NCBI GenBank assembly: GCA_964590945.1
Contig: CAZPXF010000010.1
Location: 1-34,596 of the forward strand
DNA length: 34,596 nucleotides
From: CAZPXF01 sp964590945
Lineage (GTDB): Bacteria; Bacillota; Clostridia; Lachnospirales; Lachnospiraceae
Reading direction: 5' to 3'
In this document: one piece after another, positions 1 to 8,126 of the stretch
Position numbering within the stretch: position 1 is the first letter of the stretch
Layout of the letters: each line of letters opens with the position of its first letter
Notes under the pieces: model-generated
What the model was told of the DNA's origin: nothing
Seen by the model: the letters and a program-made list of their open reading frames with translations, nothing else
The model's database searches: none
Made by a program: the position numbers and the translations under genes

Positions 1-126
1 GTGAAGTTGGATCAGCAGAAGGGAGAGCTTGATGCGCAGAAAGAAAAGCTGAGCGAAAATGCTGTGGTCATACGGGATATGCAGCGCGAAATTGAACGTC
101 TGAAGGCGCTTTTGGATGAAAAATAG
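1..126 (+). CDS. C-terminal end of a coiled-coil protein (partial)
   Basis: The open frame runs in from outside the window and stops at 124-126, leaving 41 residues. They are rich in Lys, Glu, Gln and Leu with heptad-like spacing (for example REIERLKALLDEK at the end), which suggests a coiled coil. The GTG at position 1 need not be a start. A hairpin terminator follows within 15 bases, so this is the last gene of its transcript. No function can be assigned from so short a piece. Confidence 0.6.
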   Translation: MKLDQQKGELDAQKEKLSENAVVIRDMQREIERLKALLDEK

Positions 127-137
127 ATTCAATCGGA

Positions 138-172
138 GGCATCCCCGCTGAATTGCCGGGATGCCATTTTTT
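138..172 (+). terminator. Rho-independent terminator
   Basis: A perfect 8-bp stem, GGCATCCC (138-145) with GGGATGCC (158-165), is followed by ATTTTTT. It ends the partial coiled-coil gene and separates it from the reverse-strand PadR pair. Confidence 0.8.
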
Positions 173-198
173 AATAGCTCCATGTCCATATCCGATTT

Positions 199-873
199 TT
201 ACTGCCAGTTATAGTTTCTGGAACGTCTGTTCCAGAAGTAATTATTTCCGAAAAATGAGACTAATGCGAGTACTAAAAGAACCAGCCATATGATTCTGCC
301 GTCTCCCCGAATCAGGTAGCATTCCTCCGGTAAATAGATGAGCAATGCGATCAAGGCGATTTCTATTGCGGCAAGTATCGTTCTTATTGTTTTTCTCTTT
401 CTGAAATCCATATACGTTGTTCTTCTAAGAAGCCTGATATCAATAACGTTCCGGAGCATGCAGTCGAATACTGCGAATAGTACGAGCCATAAATGGATAC
501 CATAGTTCTCAGGCAGTCCTTCTATAAGAAAAATTACCGTGTACCACACGAAGAGATAGGAGAAAATATTTCTTATTATAAGAACGAGAGATTCCAGCCT
601 GCTCCTTTGCAGGGTATCCTGGATCATAGTGGTGCAAAATTCTGTTTCCGGCACTCCGAGCTTATCACGCAGATCGATATCCTCCAGATCCGATTCCTTT
701 GCAATGCCGATCAAATCCTTTTTGAACACTTCCAGTTCAAAAAGTGAAATGTTAAATGAACTGATATAGTCGAACATTTTCCTCAGGGTATTCCAGTTTG
801 CCGCGGAAAGCTCCGCGATGGCGTCGTTGTTTTCCTGACACAGCTTTTGATAATTATTATAAAACATACTCAT
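199..873 (-). CDS. PadR-associated membrane protein, function unknown
   Basis: The protein has 224 residues. The first 90 or so are soluble and helical. Four hydrophobic segments follow, at roughly residues 95-118, 126-141, 163-181 and 194-209, and a short basic, aromatic tail ends the protein. No catalytic motif is recognised. It starts 3 bases after the stop of the upstream padR gene, with GGAGG overlapping the end of padR, so the two are co-transcribed and probably translationally coupled. PadR genes are commonly paired with a small membrane protein or transporter that they control; by that analogy this is the target of the regulator (inference). A second ATG two codons in is an equally possible start. 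Confidence 0.75.
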   Translation of the reverse strand: MSMFYNNYQKLCQENNDAIAELSAANWNTLRKMFDYISSFNISLFELEVFKKDLIGIAKESDLEDIDLRDKLGVPETEFCTTMIQDTLQRSRLESLVLIIRNIFSYLFVWYTVIFLIEGLPENYGIHLWLVLFAVFDCMLRNVIDIRLLRRTTYMDFRKRKTIRTILAAIEIALIALLIYLPEECYLIRGDGRIIWLVLLVLALVSFFGNNYFWNRRSRNYNWQ

Positions 874-876
874 ACA

Positions 877-1197
877 TCATTCCTCCATAAAAATATTTTC
901 TACTGAAACGGCTATCTCTTTCCATACAGGATAGAAATCGGCCACATATTTTTTGCCCTCCCCGGTCAGAGTATAATACTTGCGCTTTGGGCCGAGGGGA
1001 CTTGGCTTAAATGTCGCGGTGATCAAATTTTTCTTTTCCAATCTTAACAGCAATGGATATAGAGTTCCTTCCTTTACATCTGTAAAACCGAACAGTTGTA
1101 AGCGTTCTGCGATTTCGTATCCATATGTTTCCGATCTGTCTATGATCTTCAAAATGCATCCTTCCAATATCCCTTTCATGAGCTGGGCCTTGTCCAT
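877..1197 (-). CDS. PadR family transcriptional regulator
   Basis: A 106-residue winged-helix protein with the layout of the small PadR subfamily. The N-terminal stretch contains LKIIDRSETYGYEIAERL, then the GTLYPLLLRLEKK recognition region, then the wing with GPKRKYYTLTGEGKKY. I chose the ATG at 1195-1197 because AAGGAGAT lies just upstream of it; an upstream in-frame ATG gives 10 further residues that do not belong to the family. It forms a two-gene operon with the membrane protein. Inverted CTACCTTG/CAAGGTAG elements flank its promoter and suggest autorepression. The effector is unknown. Confidence 0.9.
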   Translation of the reverse strand: MDKAQLMKGILEGCILKIIDRSETYGYEIAERLQLFGFTDVKEGTLYPLLLRLEKKNLITATFKPSPLGPKRKYYTLTGEGKKYVADFYPVWKEIAVSVENIFMEE

Positions 1198-1216
1198 GGG
1201 ATCTCCTTCTTTCTCA

Positions 1217-1273
1217 CTACCTTGCATTGCAATGTTCTTGAGTATATTGTATCACAAGGTAGCTAAATGTCAA
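1217..1273 (-). promoter_or_regulatory. padR promoter with paired operator half-sites
   Basis: On the reverse strand a -35 TTGACA (1268-1273) lies 16 bases from a -10 TACAAT (1246-1251). CTACCTTG reads in the spacer (1255-1262) and its inverted copy lies downstream (1217-1224). An 8-bp inverted repeat enclosing the -10 is a reasonable autoregulatory PadR operator. Confidence 0.65.
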
Positions 1274-1332
1274 GAAGAAAAATGAAAATCCGGATATGGG
1301 GGAAACCCTGAAAAACACGTCCTTTTGTCTGC

Positions 1333-1362
1333 TTGACATTTTCAAAGAACACGGGCACAATA
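1333..1362 (+). promoter_or_regulatory. Promoter of the ROK regulator gene
   Basis: TTGACA (1333-1338) is followed after 17 bases by CACAAT (1356-1361). It points away from the padR promoter and leaves a leader of about 45 bases. The regulator gene has AAGGGGAA as its ribosome binding site. Confidence 0.6.
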
Positions 1363-1410
1363 AAAGCATCGGAAATATTATGGGATTGTTTTAAGGGGAA
1401 ATGACGGACT

Positions 1411-2538
1411 ATGGGAATTTACAATGATCAGAGACGTATAACGCGTCGGAATATTTTCAAATATATTTATGATGCAGGGACGCCGGTAAGCAAGCCGCAG
1501 ATTGCAGAGGCGCTGAATCTGAGCCTCCCGACGGTATATAAAAATATTACGGAATTGCTGGACGAGGGTTATATCAGATGCGGAGAGCTGCAGAAATCGA
1601 CCGGAGGCAGGCCTCCGGTTTCGTATGAAGTCAACAGTGATTATGGATTTTCCATCGGTGTTGCGGTTTCGGAGAATCATATACGGCTTCTTGCTTCGAA
1701 TCTGAGCATGAAGGAGCTTGGCTATAAACGTGTCGGCATCCGGTCGTTGGACAGCTCGATGATCGGCAGACAGATACGGGAAGAAAGCCAGGCGTTCATG
1801 CGGGAGAATGACCTGGAGGAAGAACGGCTGATCGGGATGGGGATCACGATACCGGGCGTGATCGATTGCAGTACAGATACGCTGATCCTTTCTCCGACGC
1901 TCCGGATGAAACAGATGGATCTTGGAAAGGTGCGCAGTGAGATACCATATCGTGTGATCGTGGAGAACGACAGCACGTGCGGCGGGTATGCGGAATGGCT
2001 TTCCCTCCCACGGGAGGAGCGGGGGAAGACTTTTGTTTATCTGTTTTTGGAAAATGGCGTCGGCGGCGCAGTGTTCTTTGAAGGCAAGCCGTACCTTGGA
2101 ACGAACCGCAGAAGCGCGGAATTTGGACATATTTGCGTTCATCCGGGCGGGCGGCTCTGTAATTGTGGATGCAGAGGCTGTCTGGAGGCGTATATCAGCA
2201 CCGGAAGGTTCAGCCACGAGCTGGGGATACAGCTCGAGGACTTTTTTGAGGAGATGGAAAAAGGGAATGAAGCATACCGGGAGATCTGGGAGGACGGACT
2301 TTCGCATTTGGCTGCTGCGGTCAATACATTGCGGCTGTCGTATGACTGCGACGTTGTTTTGGGAGGAACGCTGATAGATTTTATGGAGCCTTATATGGAT
2401 ATGATCAGACAGAAAGTCGTGGAGGGCAATCCATTTGACGGGAATGCGGATTTCCTTAAGCTGGGGAAGTATTCGCGCAGAGCCGGTATGCGGGGCGTAT
2501 CATGGTATGTAAATGAGGAGTTCATGCAGCGATTATGA
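1411..2538 (+). CDS. ROK family transcriptional regulator (NagC/XylR type)
   Basis: The protein has 375 residues. A winged helix-turn-helix spans roughly residues 23-55, followed by the GGRPPV linker (65-70) and a ROK sugar-binding domain. The ENDSTCGGYAEW segment (185-196) replaces the usual ENDAN. GHICVHPGG (239-247) and the zinc motif CNCGCRGCLE (250-259, Cys250/252/257) are intact. ROK repressors of this shape control xylose, arabinose or N-acetylglucosamine operons, and the sugar binds the kinase-like domain. The gene lies just upstream of xylB and in the same direction, so the xylB operon is the obvious target. Paired TTTAATAAAG repeats at that promoter are candidate operator sites. The exact inducer cannot be read from the sequence. 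Confidence 0.9.
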   Translation: MGIYNDQRRITRRNIFKYIYDAGTPVSKPQIAEALNLSLPTVYKNITELLDEGYIRCGELQKSTGGRPPVSYEVNSDYGFSIGVAVSENHIRLLASNLSMKELGYKRVGIRSLDSSMIGRQIREESQAFMRENDLEEERLIGMGITIPGVIDCSTDTLILSPTLRMKQMDLGKVRSEIPYRVIVENDSTCGGYAEWLSLPREERGKTFVYLFLENGVGGAVFFEGKPYLGTNRRSAEFGHICVHPGGRLCNCGCRGCLEAYISTGRFSHELGIQLEDFFEEMEKGNEAYREIWEDGLSHLAAAVNTLRLSYDCDVVLGGTLIDFMEPYMDMIRQKVVEGNPFDGNADFLKLGKYSRRAGMRGVSWYVNEEFMQRL

Positions 2539-2653
2539 AGCGGGAGGAGGAAGAGTGTTTTGGCAAAAGTGTCAAAGCGCTCTTGCTTTTTCTGGATATA
2601 TCAGGGCTCTTTTTGTAGATTATGCCAAAAAAGAATAATTGGTCGGATTCATA

Positions 2654-2709
2654 TTGACGGTTTAATCTAAAAATAATAAAATAACTTTAATAAAGTCAAT
2701 TTAATAAAG
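2654..2709 (+). promoter_or_regulatory. xylB operon promoter with a direct-repeat operator
   Basis: TTGACG (2654-2659), a 17-base spacer and TAAAAT (2677-2682) form a good promoter. TTTAATAAAG occurs exactly twice, at 2686-2695 and 2700-2709, covering the expected transcription start. Repeats placed there would let the neighbouring ROK protein block initiation (inference). The rest of the 2539-2740 gap holds no gene. Confidence 0.6.
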
Positions 2710-2740
2710 CACAGAATGTTGAAAAAGGAGTGAAAGGAAA

Positions 2741-4213
2741 ATGCTGTACATAGGAGTGGATCTGGGAACATCCGCGGTCAAGCTTCTTCTGATGGATGAG
2801 AAGGGCGTTATACGAAACATTGTTTCAAAAGAGTACCCGCTGGTATTTCCGAGGCCGGGGTGGTCGGAACAGAATCCGGAGGACTGGGTCGAGGCGGTTC
2901 TTGCGGGACTTTCTGAATTGACAGAAGATGTTGACAGGAGCCGGATCGCGGGGATAGGCGTCGGCGGACAGATGCATGGGCTTGTTGTATTGGATGAAAA
3001 TGATAAGGTGCTCCGTCCTGCAATTCTCTGGAACGACGGAAGGACGCAGGAAGAGACAGATTATTTGAATCAGGTCATCGGAAAAGAGAAATTGAATGCT
3101 TATACCGGAAATATCGCGTTTGCGGGATTTACCGCGCCGAAGCTTCTGTGGATGAAGAAGCACGAGCCGGAGCTGTTTGCCAGAATCCGCAGGATCATGC
3201 TGCCGAAGGATTACATCAACTACATTCTGACAGGCGTGCATTGTACCGACTATTCCGACGCATCGGGGACGCTCCTTTTGGATGTGAAGAATAAGCGTTG
3301 GAGCCGGGAAATGCTGGAAATCTGCGGAATCGAGGAAGGGCAGATGCCGAAGCTTTTTGAAAGCTATGAAACGGTCGGCACGTTAAAGCCGGAACTTGCG
3401 GCGGCTTTCGGCTTCAATCCGGGCGTGCGGGTGGCTGCAGGCGCCGGAGATAATGCGGCTGCGGCGGTCGGAACAGCGACAGTGGGAGAAGGGGCATGCA
3501 ATATTTCCCTTGGCACATCGGGGACGATCTTTATTTCCAGCGACAAGTTTCAGACGGACAGCGGAAACGCCCTCCACGCATTTGCACACAGCGACGGCAG
3601 GTATCATCTGATGGGGTGTATGCTCTCGGCTGCTTCCTGTAATAAGTGGTGGATAGAAGAAATTCTGAAGACGGGTGATTATTCCGGAGAGCAGAGCGGT
3701 ATTAGCAAAGATAAAATGGGAAGAAATCCTGTATTTTATCTTCCGTATCTGATGGGGGAGCGCGCCCCGCACAACGATCCTTCTGCAAGGGCGTGTTTTA
3801 TCGGAATGTCGATGGATTCTACAAGAGAGGATATGACTCAGGCAGTCATGGAGGGCGTCGCTTTTGGAATGAGAGATTCGCTGGAGGCGGCCAGGAAGCT
3901 TGGCATTGAGGTAACAAGAAGTATGATCTGCGGCGGAGGAGCAAGAAGTGAACAGTGGAAAGAGATTTTTGCCAATGTACTGAACGTGACATTGACAGTT
4001 CCGGAGACAGAACAGGGACCGGGGTATGGAGGGGCAATTCTGGCTGCCGTTGCATGCGGGGAATTTGCGTCTGTGAAAGACGCCTGCGATCAGCTTATTA
4101 CAATAACCAGTGAGGTTCGGCCGGAACCGGAGATCGCAGCGCGGTATGAGGAGAAATATCAGCAGTTTCGTGAACTTTATCCGGCTCTGAAGCCATTTTT
4201 TTCAGGAAGATAG
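2741..4213 (+). CDS. xylB: Xylulokinase (FGGY family)
   Basis: A 490-residue protein that transfers phosphate from ATP to D-xylulose or a close ketopentose. It contains GVDLGTSAVK (5-14), the substrate-binding QMHG (77-80), WNDGRTQEET (97-106), DYSDASGT (170-177), the catalytic GAGDNAAAAVG (Asp237), SLGTSGTIF (256-264), the ATP-site segment GERAPHNDPSARACFIG and a C-terminal GGGARS. The Met-His pair and the catalytic Asp lie within a few residues of their positions in E. coli XylB, and the length is normal. It is the first gene of an operon with a FucI-type isomerase and a mutarotase rather than with XylA, so the true ketose may not be D-xylulose. The ribosome binding site is AAGGAG. Confidence 0.9.
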   Translation: MLYIGVDLGTSAVKLLLMDEKGVIRNIVSKEYPLVFPRPGWSEQNPEDWVEAVLAGLSELTEDVDRSRIAGIGVGGQMHGLVVLDENDKVLRPAILWNDGRTQEETDYLNQVIGKEKLNAYTGNIAFAGFTAPKLLWMKKHEPELFARIRRIMLPKDYINYILTGVHCTDYSDASGTLLLDVKNKRWSREMLEICGIEEGQMPKLFESYETVGTLKPELAAAFGFNPGVRVAAGAGDNAAAAVGTATVGEGACNISLGTSGTIFISSDKFQTDSGNALHAFAHSDGRYHLMGCMLSAASCNKWWIEEILKTGDYSGEQSGISKDKMGRNPVFYLPYLMGERAPHNDPSARACFIGMSMDSTREDMTQAVMEGVAFGMRDSLEAARKLGIEVTRSMICGGGARSEQWKEIFANVLNVTLTVPETEQGPGYGGAILAAVACGEFASVKDACDQLITITSEVRPEPEIAARYEEKYQQFRELYPALKPFFSGR

Positions 4214-4225
4214 ACAGGGACACTG

Positions 4226-4250
4226 CAGGAAGCTTTTCAGAAGCTTCCTG
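4226..4250 (+). other. Intercistronic hairpin
   Basis: A perfect 10-bp stem, CAGGAAGCTT (4226-4235) with AAGCTTCCTG (4241-4250), has a 5-base loop. The tail TAAATAAAAA is not a U-tract, so this is more likely an mRNA stability or processing element between xylB and the isomerase gene than a full terminator. Confidence 0.55.
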
Positions 4251-4289
4251 TAAATAAAAAGGAAATCAATTATTCAGGAGGAATTTATA

Positions 4290-5774
4290 ATGAAAAACAT
4301 ACCAGAAATAAGGATTGGAATTGTAGCAGTGAGCAGGGATTGCTTTCCGGCGTCGCTTGCGGAAAACCGCAGAGAGGCTTTGGTAAAAGCATATTCGGAA
4401 AAATATGGAGAGAAAGACATTTATGAATGTCCGGTTACGATCATCGAAAGTGAGATCGATATGGTTCATGCGCTGGAGGACATCAAAAAGGCAGGCTGCA
4501 ATGCGCTCTGCGTATATCTGGGGAACTTTGGCCCGGAGATCTCGGAGACGCTGCTTGCAAAGCATTTTGACGGCCCGAAAATGTTCTGCGCCGCTGCGGA
4601 GGAGAGCCAGGACGATCTGCTGGATGGGCGCGGGGATGCATACTGCGGTATGCTCAATGCAAGCTACAATCTCGCGCTGCGCAATGTGAAAGCATATATT
4701 CCGGAATATCCGGTTGGAACGGCGGAGGAATGCGCGGATATGATCCATGATTTCCTTCCGGTTGCAAGAGCGGTGGACGGACTTCAGAACCTGAAGATCA
4801 TAAGCTTTGGACCGCGTCCGCAGAACTTTATGGCATGTAACGCGCCGGTCAAACAGCTTTATAACCTTGGCGTTGAGATCGAGGAGAACTCGGAGCTGGA
4901 TCTTTTTGAGGCATTCAACAACCATGCCGGGGATGAGAGGATCCCGGCGGTCGCGGCGGATATGGAAAAGGAGCTTGGAGAGGGCAACAGGAAGCCGGAA
5001 GTGCTTGCAAAACTCGCGCAGTATGAGCTGACGCTAAGAGACTGGATAGAGGCGCACAAAGGATATCGGAAATATGTTGCTCTCACGACAAAGTGCTGGC
5101 CGGCGTTCCAGACGCAGTTCGGCTTCGTACCGTGCTATGTAAACAGCCGCCTGACAGGGGAAGGGATCCCGGTGTCCTGCGAGGTGGATATTTACGGAAC
5201 GCTCAGTGAATTTATCGGAACCGCGGTCAGCGAGGACGCGGTTACTCTCCTGGATATCAACAATTCCGTGCCGAAGGATATGTATGAGGAAAGCATCAAG
5301 GACAAATTCGGCTACAAACATACAGATACATTTATGGGCTTCCATTGCGGAAATACCTGCAGCAAAAAGCTTGCGTTCCATGAGATGCGAAATCAGAAGA
5401 TCATGGCGAGGACGCTTCCGGAGGAAGTCACAAATGGCACTCTTGAAGGAGACATCGCTCCGGGCGATATCACATTTTACAGACTGCAGAGCACTGCGGA
5501 CAACAAGCTCCGCGCTTATATTGCTGAGGGAGAGATCCTTCCGGTTGCGACAAAATCCTTCGGCGGCATCGGAGTATTTGCAATCCGGGAGATGGGACGG
5601 TTCTACAGGCATGTGCTGATTGAAAAGAATTATCCGCATCACGGCGCGGTTGCATTTGGCAAATACGGGAAAGCATTGTTCGAGGTGTTCCGGTACATCG
5701 GCGTGGAACTGAGCGAGATCGGTTACAACCAGCCGGCGGAAGTCCGGTATTTGTCTGAAAACCCATGGAAATAG
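4290..5774 (+). CDS. L-fucose/L-arabinose isomerase family protein (aldose-ketose isomerase)
   Basis: The protein has 494 residues. The metal-binding pattern of FucI-type isomerases is present: Glu298 in SCEVDIYG, Asp322 in LLDINNS and a His at 450-451 in PHHGAV. The Glu-Asp spacing of 24 is the same as I recall for E. coli FucI (337/361). GFHCGNTCSKK (350-360) is also present. The protein is shorter than E. coli FucI (about 590), as in the COG2407-type branch. It should interconvert an aldose and a ketose ahead of the XylB-like kinase. D-arabinose, L-fucose or D-xylose are all possible; the sequence does not decide. AGGAGGA precedes the start. Confidence 0.8.
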   Translation: MKNIPEIRIGIVAVSRDCFPASLAENRREALVKAYSEKYGEKDIYECPVTIIESEIDMVHALEDIKKAGCNALCVYLGNFGPEISETLLAKHFDGPKMFCAAAEESQDDLLDGRGDAYCGMLNASYNLALRNVKAYIPEYPVGTAEECADMIHDFLPVARAVDGLQNLKIISFGPRPQNFMACNAPVKQLYNLGVEIEENSELDLFEAFNNHAGDERIPAVAADMEKELGEGNRKPEVLAKLAQYELTLRDWIEAHKGYRKYVALTTKCWPAFQTQFGFVPCYVNSRLTGEGIPVSCEVDIYGTLSEFIGTAVSEDAVTLLDINNSVPKDMYEESIKDKFGYKHTDTFMGFHCGNTCSKKLAFHEMRNQKIMARTLPEEVTNGTLEGDIAPGDITFYRLQSTADNKLRAYIAEGEILPVATKSFGGIGVFAIREMGRFYRHVLIEKNYPHHGAVAFGKYGKALFEVFRYIGVELSEIGYNQPAEVRYLSENPWK

Positions 5775-5872
5775 CATCCTCCAGGATGTATAATAGAAAG
5801 AAAGCGCCTGCAGGCGGCTGCCCGGGCGCCGACGAAAGGTTCAGTTTTCAGGAGAGGACAAGGAAGGATCAT

Positions 5873-6925
5873 ATGAGACAGATTTACGAAGAGGAATTTG
5901 GCGTCACGAAAAACGGGGAGAAGGTATACCGTTACACGCTGGAAAACAGGAATGGTATGCAGGTGAAGATCATCAGCTATGCATGTGCGATACAGAGCAT
6001 ATGGATTCCATCGGCGGACGGAAGCCTGACGGACATTGTGCTGGGTTATGATAATGTGGAAGGCTACGAAGAGGGCGGCTGCTTCTACGGAGCATTTGTG
6101 GGACGCTATGCAAACCGGATTAAGAATGCGGAGTTTTCTCTGAACGGCAAAACCTACAGGCTTGAGGCCAACGACGGACCGAACCACCTGCACGGAGCGT
6201 TCACCCACAAGGTATACAGAGGGATCGCCGGGGATGAGAAGGTGACATTTGAGATCATAAGTCCGAAGGAGGAGGAAGGATATCCGGGCAATCTGTCCGG
6301 AACTGTGGAATACAGCCTGACCGATGACAATGAGCTTGTGATCGTATATCAGATGGAGACGGATGAGGATACGGTGATCAACCTGACGAACCACTCTTAT
6401 TTCAACCTGAACGGACAGAACGGAGAGGACATTCTCGGGCACACATTGAAGCTGAACAGCGATTATTTTACGGAGGGAGACGCACAGACGCTGCCGACAG
6501 GCCGGATCCTGCCGGTCAAGGACAGTCCGATGGATTTTACCTGTGAAAAGCGAATCGGCGCGGATATTTCTGCGGATGACCCGCAGCTTACGATGTGTCA
6601 GGGCTATGACCACAATTTCATTATCCGGCGCGACGGTGAAGGAATGGTTCTTTTTGCAGAGGCGGAAGGTGAGAAGAGCGGAATCCGGATGAAAGCATAC
6701 ACAACGCAGCCTGCATTCCAGCTGTACAGCGGCAACTATGTTCAGGACGACACCGCGGCGCATGGTAAAAATGGAATCCGTTATCCGAAGCATGGCGGCT
6801 TCTGTCTGGAGACACAGCACTATCCATGCTCTCCGAACTATCCGGATTTTCCAAGCACAGTGCTGCATACGGGCGAGGTTTACCGGGAGATGACGCGTTA
6901 TCAGTTCCTGTGGGAAAATAAATAA
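5873..6925 (+). CDS. galM: Aldose 1-epimerase (mutarotase)
   Basis: A 350-residue GalM-type epimerase that equilibrates the alpha and beta anomers of an aldose before isomerisation. GRYANRI (78-84), NDGPNHLHGAF (100-110), NLTNHSYFNL with catalytic His174, GYDHNFI, LYSGNYV and FCLETQHYP with catalytic Glu313 are all visible. I placed the start at 5873, where AAGGAAGG precedes the ATG; the frame is open 36 codons further upstream but without family-like sequence. It is the last gene of the xylB operon and supplies the correct anomer to the isomerase. A strong terminator follows. Confidence 0.92.
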   Translation: MRQIYEEEFGVTKNGEKVYRYTLENRNGMQVKIISYACAIQSIWIPSADGSLTDIVLGYDNVEGYEEGGCFYGAFVGRYANRIKNAEFSLNGKTYRLEANDGPNHLHGAFTHKVYRGIAGDEKVTFEIISPKEEEGYPGNLSGTVEYSLTDDNELVIVYQMETDEDTVINLTNHSYFNLNGQNGEDILGHTLKLNSDYFTEGDAQTLPTGRILPVKDSPMDFTCEKRIGADISADDPQLTMCQGYDHNFIIRRDGEGMVLFAEAEGEKSGIRMKAYTTQPAFQLYSGNYVQDDTAAHGKNGIRYPKHGGFCLETQHYPCSPNYPDFPSTVLHTGEVYREMTRYQFLWENK

Positions 6926-6947
6926 CAGACACGCATGAGATACAGGG

Positions 6948-6978
6948 AAAGCACGCAAAAGAACTTGCGTGCTTTTTC
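6948..6978 (+). terminator. Terminator of the xylB operon, overlapping the next promoter
   Basis: AAAGCACGCAA (6948-6958) pairs perfectly over 11 bp with TTGCGTGCTTT (6965-6975), loop AAGAAC, and the stem ends in a T-run. The same bases carry two copies of the GCACGC operator word and the -35 of the downstream lacI gene. Confidence 0.8.
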
Positions 6979-6993
6979 TGCGTGTGCTATTAT
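6951..6993 (+). promoter_or_regulatory. lacI-A promoter with GCACGC operators
   Basis: -35 TTGCGT (6965-6970), 17-base spacer, -10 TATTAT (6988-6993) with an extended TGC just before it. Operator words: GCACGCAA (6951-6958), TTGCGTGC (6965-6972) and TGCGTGTGC (6979-6987). They cover the -35 and abut the -10, which suggests autorepression by the LacI protein encoded immediately downstream. Confidence 0.65.
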
Positions 6994-7030
6994 AAAATAG
7001 AAAATAAAGCGGACAAGGGGAGAAAAAAAG

Positions 7031-8056
7031 ATGGCGGTAACAATACAGCAGATTGCAGAGGCGGCAGGAGTATCACGGGGAACCGTAGACCGGGCGCTGA
7101 ATCACCGGGGGCGCATCAGTCCGGAGGTGGAAGAGCGGGTCAGGCAGATCGCAGAGGAGTTGGGTTATGTCCCAAAGGGAAGAAAAAGGTCTGCTTCACA
7201 GAAAAAGAAAATCAGGATCGGAATTGTCACGCAGCTTGCAAAGTCATCCTTTATGCTGGAGGTAAACAGAGGAATCAGACAGGCAAGGGAAGAGCTGAAA
7301 GGGCGTGGAGCGGAGATAATCATGAAAGAAGGCCTGTCTGTGGACGAAGAAGAGCAGACCCGCGCCATTGACGCCCTTGTGGAAGAGGGGATCCACGGAC
7401 TCGCGATCATGCCTGTGGACTGCGAGGGAATACGGGCGAAGATCAACTGGCTGATCGAGGAAAAAAAGATTCCGGTCGTGACCTTTAACTCCGACATTGT
7501 GGGGACGAAAAGAACCTGCTTTGTAGGGATGGATAATGTAAGAAGCGGACGGACTGCAGCGGGACTTCTGGGGATGCTGACAAGAGGGATCGGGAAAGTT
7601 CTTGTGATCACGGGGTATTTCAGTAATCATGTGGACAACTCCCGTGTGGATGGGTTTATAGAGGAAGTGAAGCGCTCCTGGCCGAAGCTTGAGATCGCAG
7701 GCGTGCAGGGAAGCTTTGACGACGCCGACGAGGTGGAACGGATTATCGTAAATGCGATGATAAATATACCCGGGATCAATGGAATACTGGTCGTTTCCGG
7801 CGGACAGGCAGGCGTGGGAAGAGCTTTTGAGAAACTTTCCCTGGACCGGCGGCCGTACGTACTGATCTATGACCAGACGCCTAAGAACGAGAAGGTCATC
7901 CGGGAAGATATCGTGGATTTTCTGATCGATCAGGACGGATATGTGCAAGGATACCGTCCGCCGCATATTCTCGCGGATATGCTGATGAAAAACCAGATGC
8001 CGGAAGCAGAGTATTTATTTACAGACATTAATATCAAAACAAAATACAATTTGTAA
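7031..8056 (+). CDS. LacI family transcriptional regulator A
   Basis: The protein has 341 residues. The N-terminal helix-turn-helix reads IQQIAEAAGVSRGTVDRALN (residues 5-24), followed by a periplasmic-binding-protein-like sensor domain starting around IRIGIVTQ. It is a paralogue of the regulator at 28092 and has the same length and the same recognition helix. The linker differs: PKGRKRSASQKKK replaces the normal PNRAGRALAM hinge helix, and the leucine that inserts into the minor groove in LacI-type repressors has no obvious counterpart. It may bind DNA less tightly, or with different allostery (inference). AAGGGGAG precedes the ATG. The promoter carries the operator word found across the iol region, so this protein probably belongs to the inositol regulon although it sits 13 kb from it. 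Confidence 0.9.
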   Translation: MAVTIQQIAEAAGVSRGTVDRALNHRGRISPEVEERVRQIAEELGYVPKGRKRSASQKKKIRIGIVTQLAKSSFMLEVNRGIRQAREELKGRGAEIIMKEGLSVDEEEQTRAIDALVEEGIHGLAIMPVDCEGIRAKINWLIEEKKIPVVTFNSDIVGTKRTCFVGMDNVRSGRTAAGLLGMLTRGIGKVLVITGYFSNHVDNSRVDGFIEEVKRSWPKLEIAGVQGSFDDADEVERIIVNAMINIPGINGILVVSGGQAGVGRAFEKLSLDRRPYVLIYDQTPKNEKVIREDIVDFLIDQDGYVQGYRPPHILADMLMKNQMPEAEYLFTDINIKTKYNL

Positions 8057-8064
8057 TAAAGGAA

Positions 8065-8097
8065 TTCAGGCAGATGCTGTTATTGCATCTGCCTGAA
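8065..8097. terminator. Convergent-gene terminator hairpin
   Basis: TTCAGGCAGATGC (8065-8077) and GCATCTGCCTGAA (8085-8097) form a perfect 13-bp stem with a 7-base loop, between the converging lacI-A and araC-type genes. The flanks are AT-rich but there is no long T-run on either strand. Confidence 0.65.
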
Positions 8098-8126
8098 ATA
8101 TTAATACGGATCCTTCGACGGATATG

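Noticed and set aside
1378..2307. Long open frame on the reverse strand opposite the ROK gene (309 codons)
   Set aside because: It lies antisense to a clear ROK gene, has no ribosome binding site or family motif and has low-quality composition; similar long antisense frames occur opposite most genes here.
2568..2586. CRE-like (CcpA) sequence around GTCAAAGCGCTCTTGC after the ROK gene
   Set aside because: It matches the catabolite-repression consensus only loosely and lies about 80 bases upstream of the xylB -35; not enough to call.
5723..6958. 411-codon reverse-strand open frame opposite galM
   Set aside because: It covers galM exactly and has no ribosome binding site or known domain; GalM catalytic residues are intact on the forward strand.
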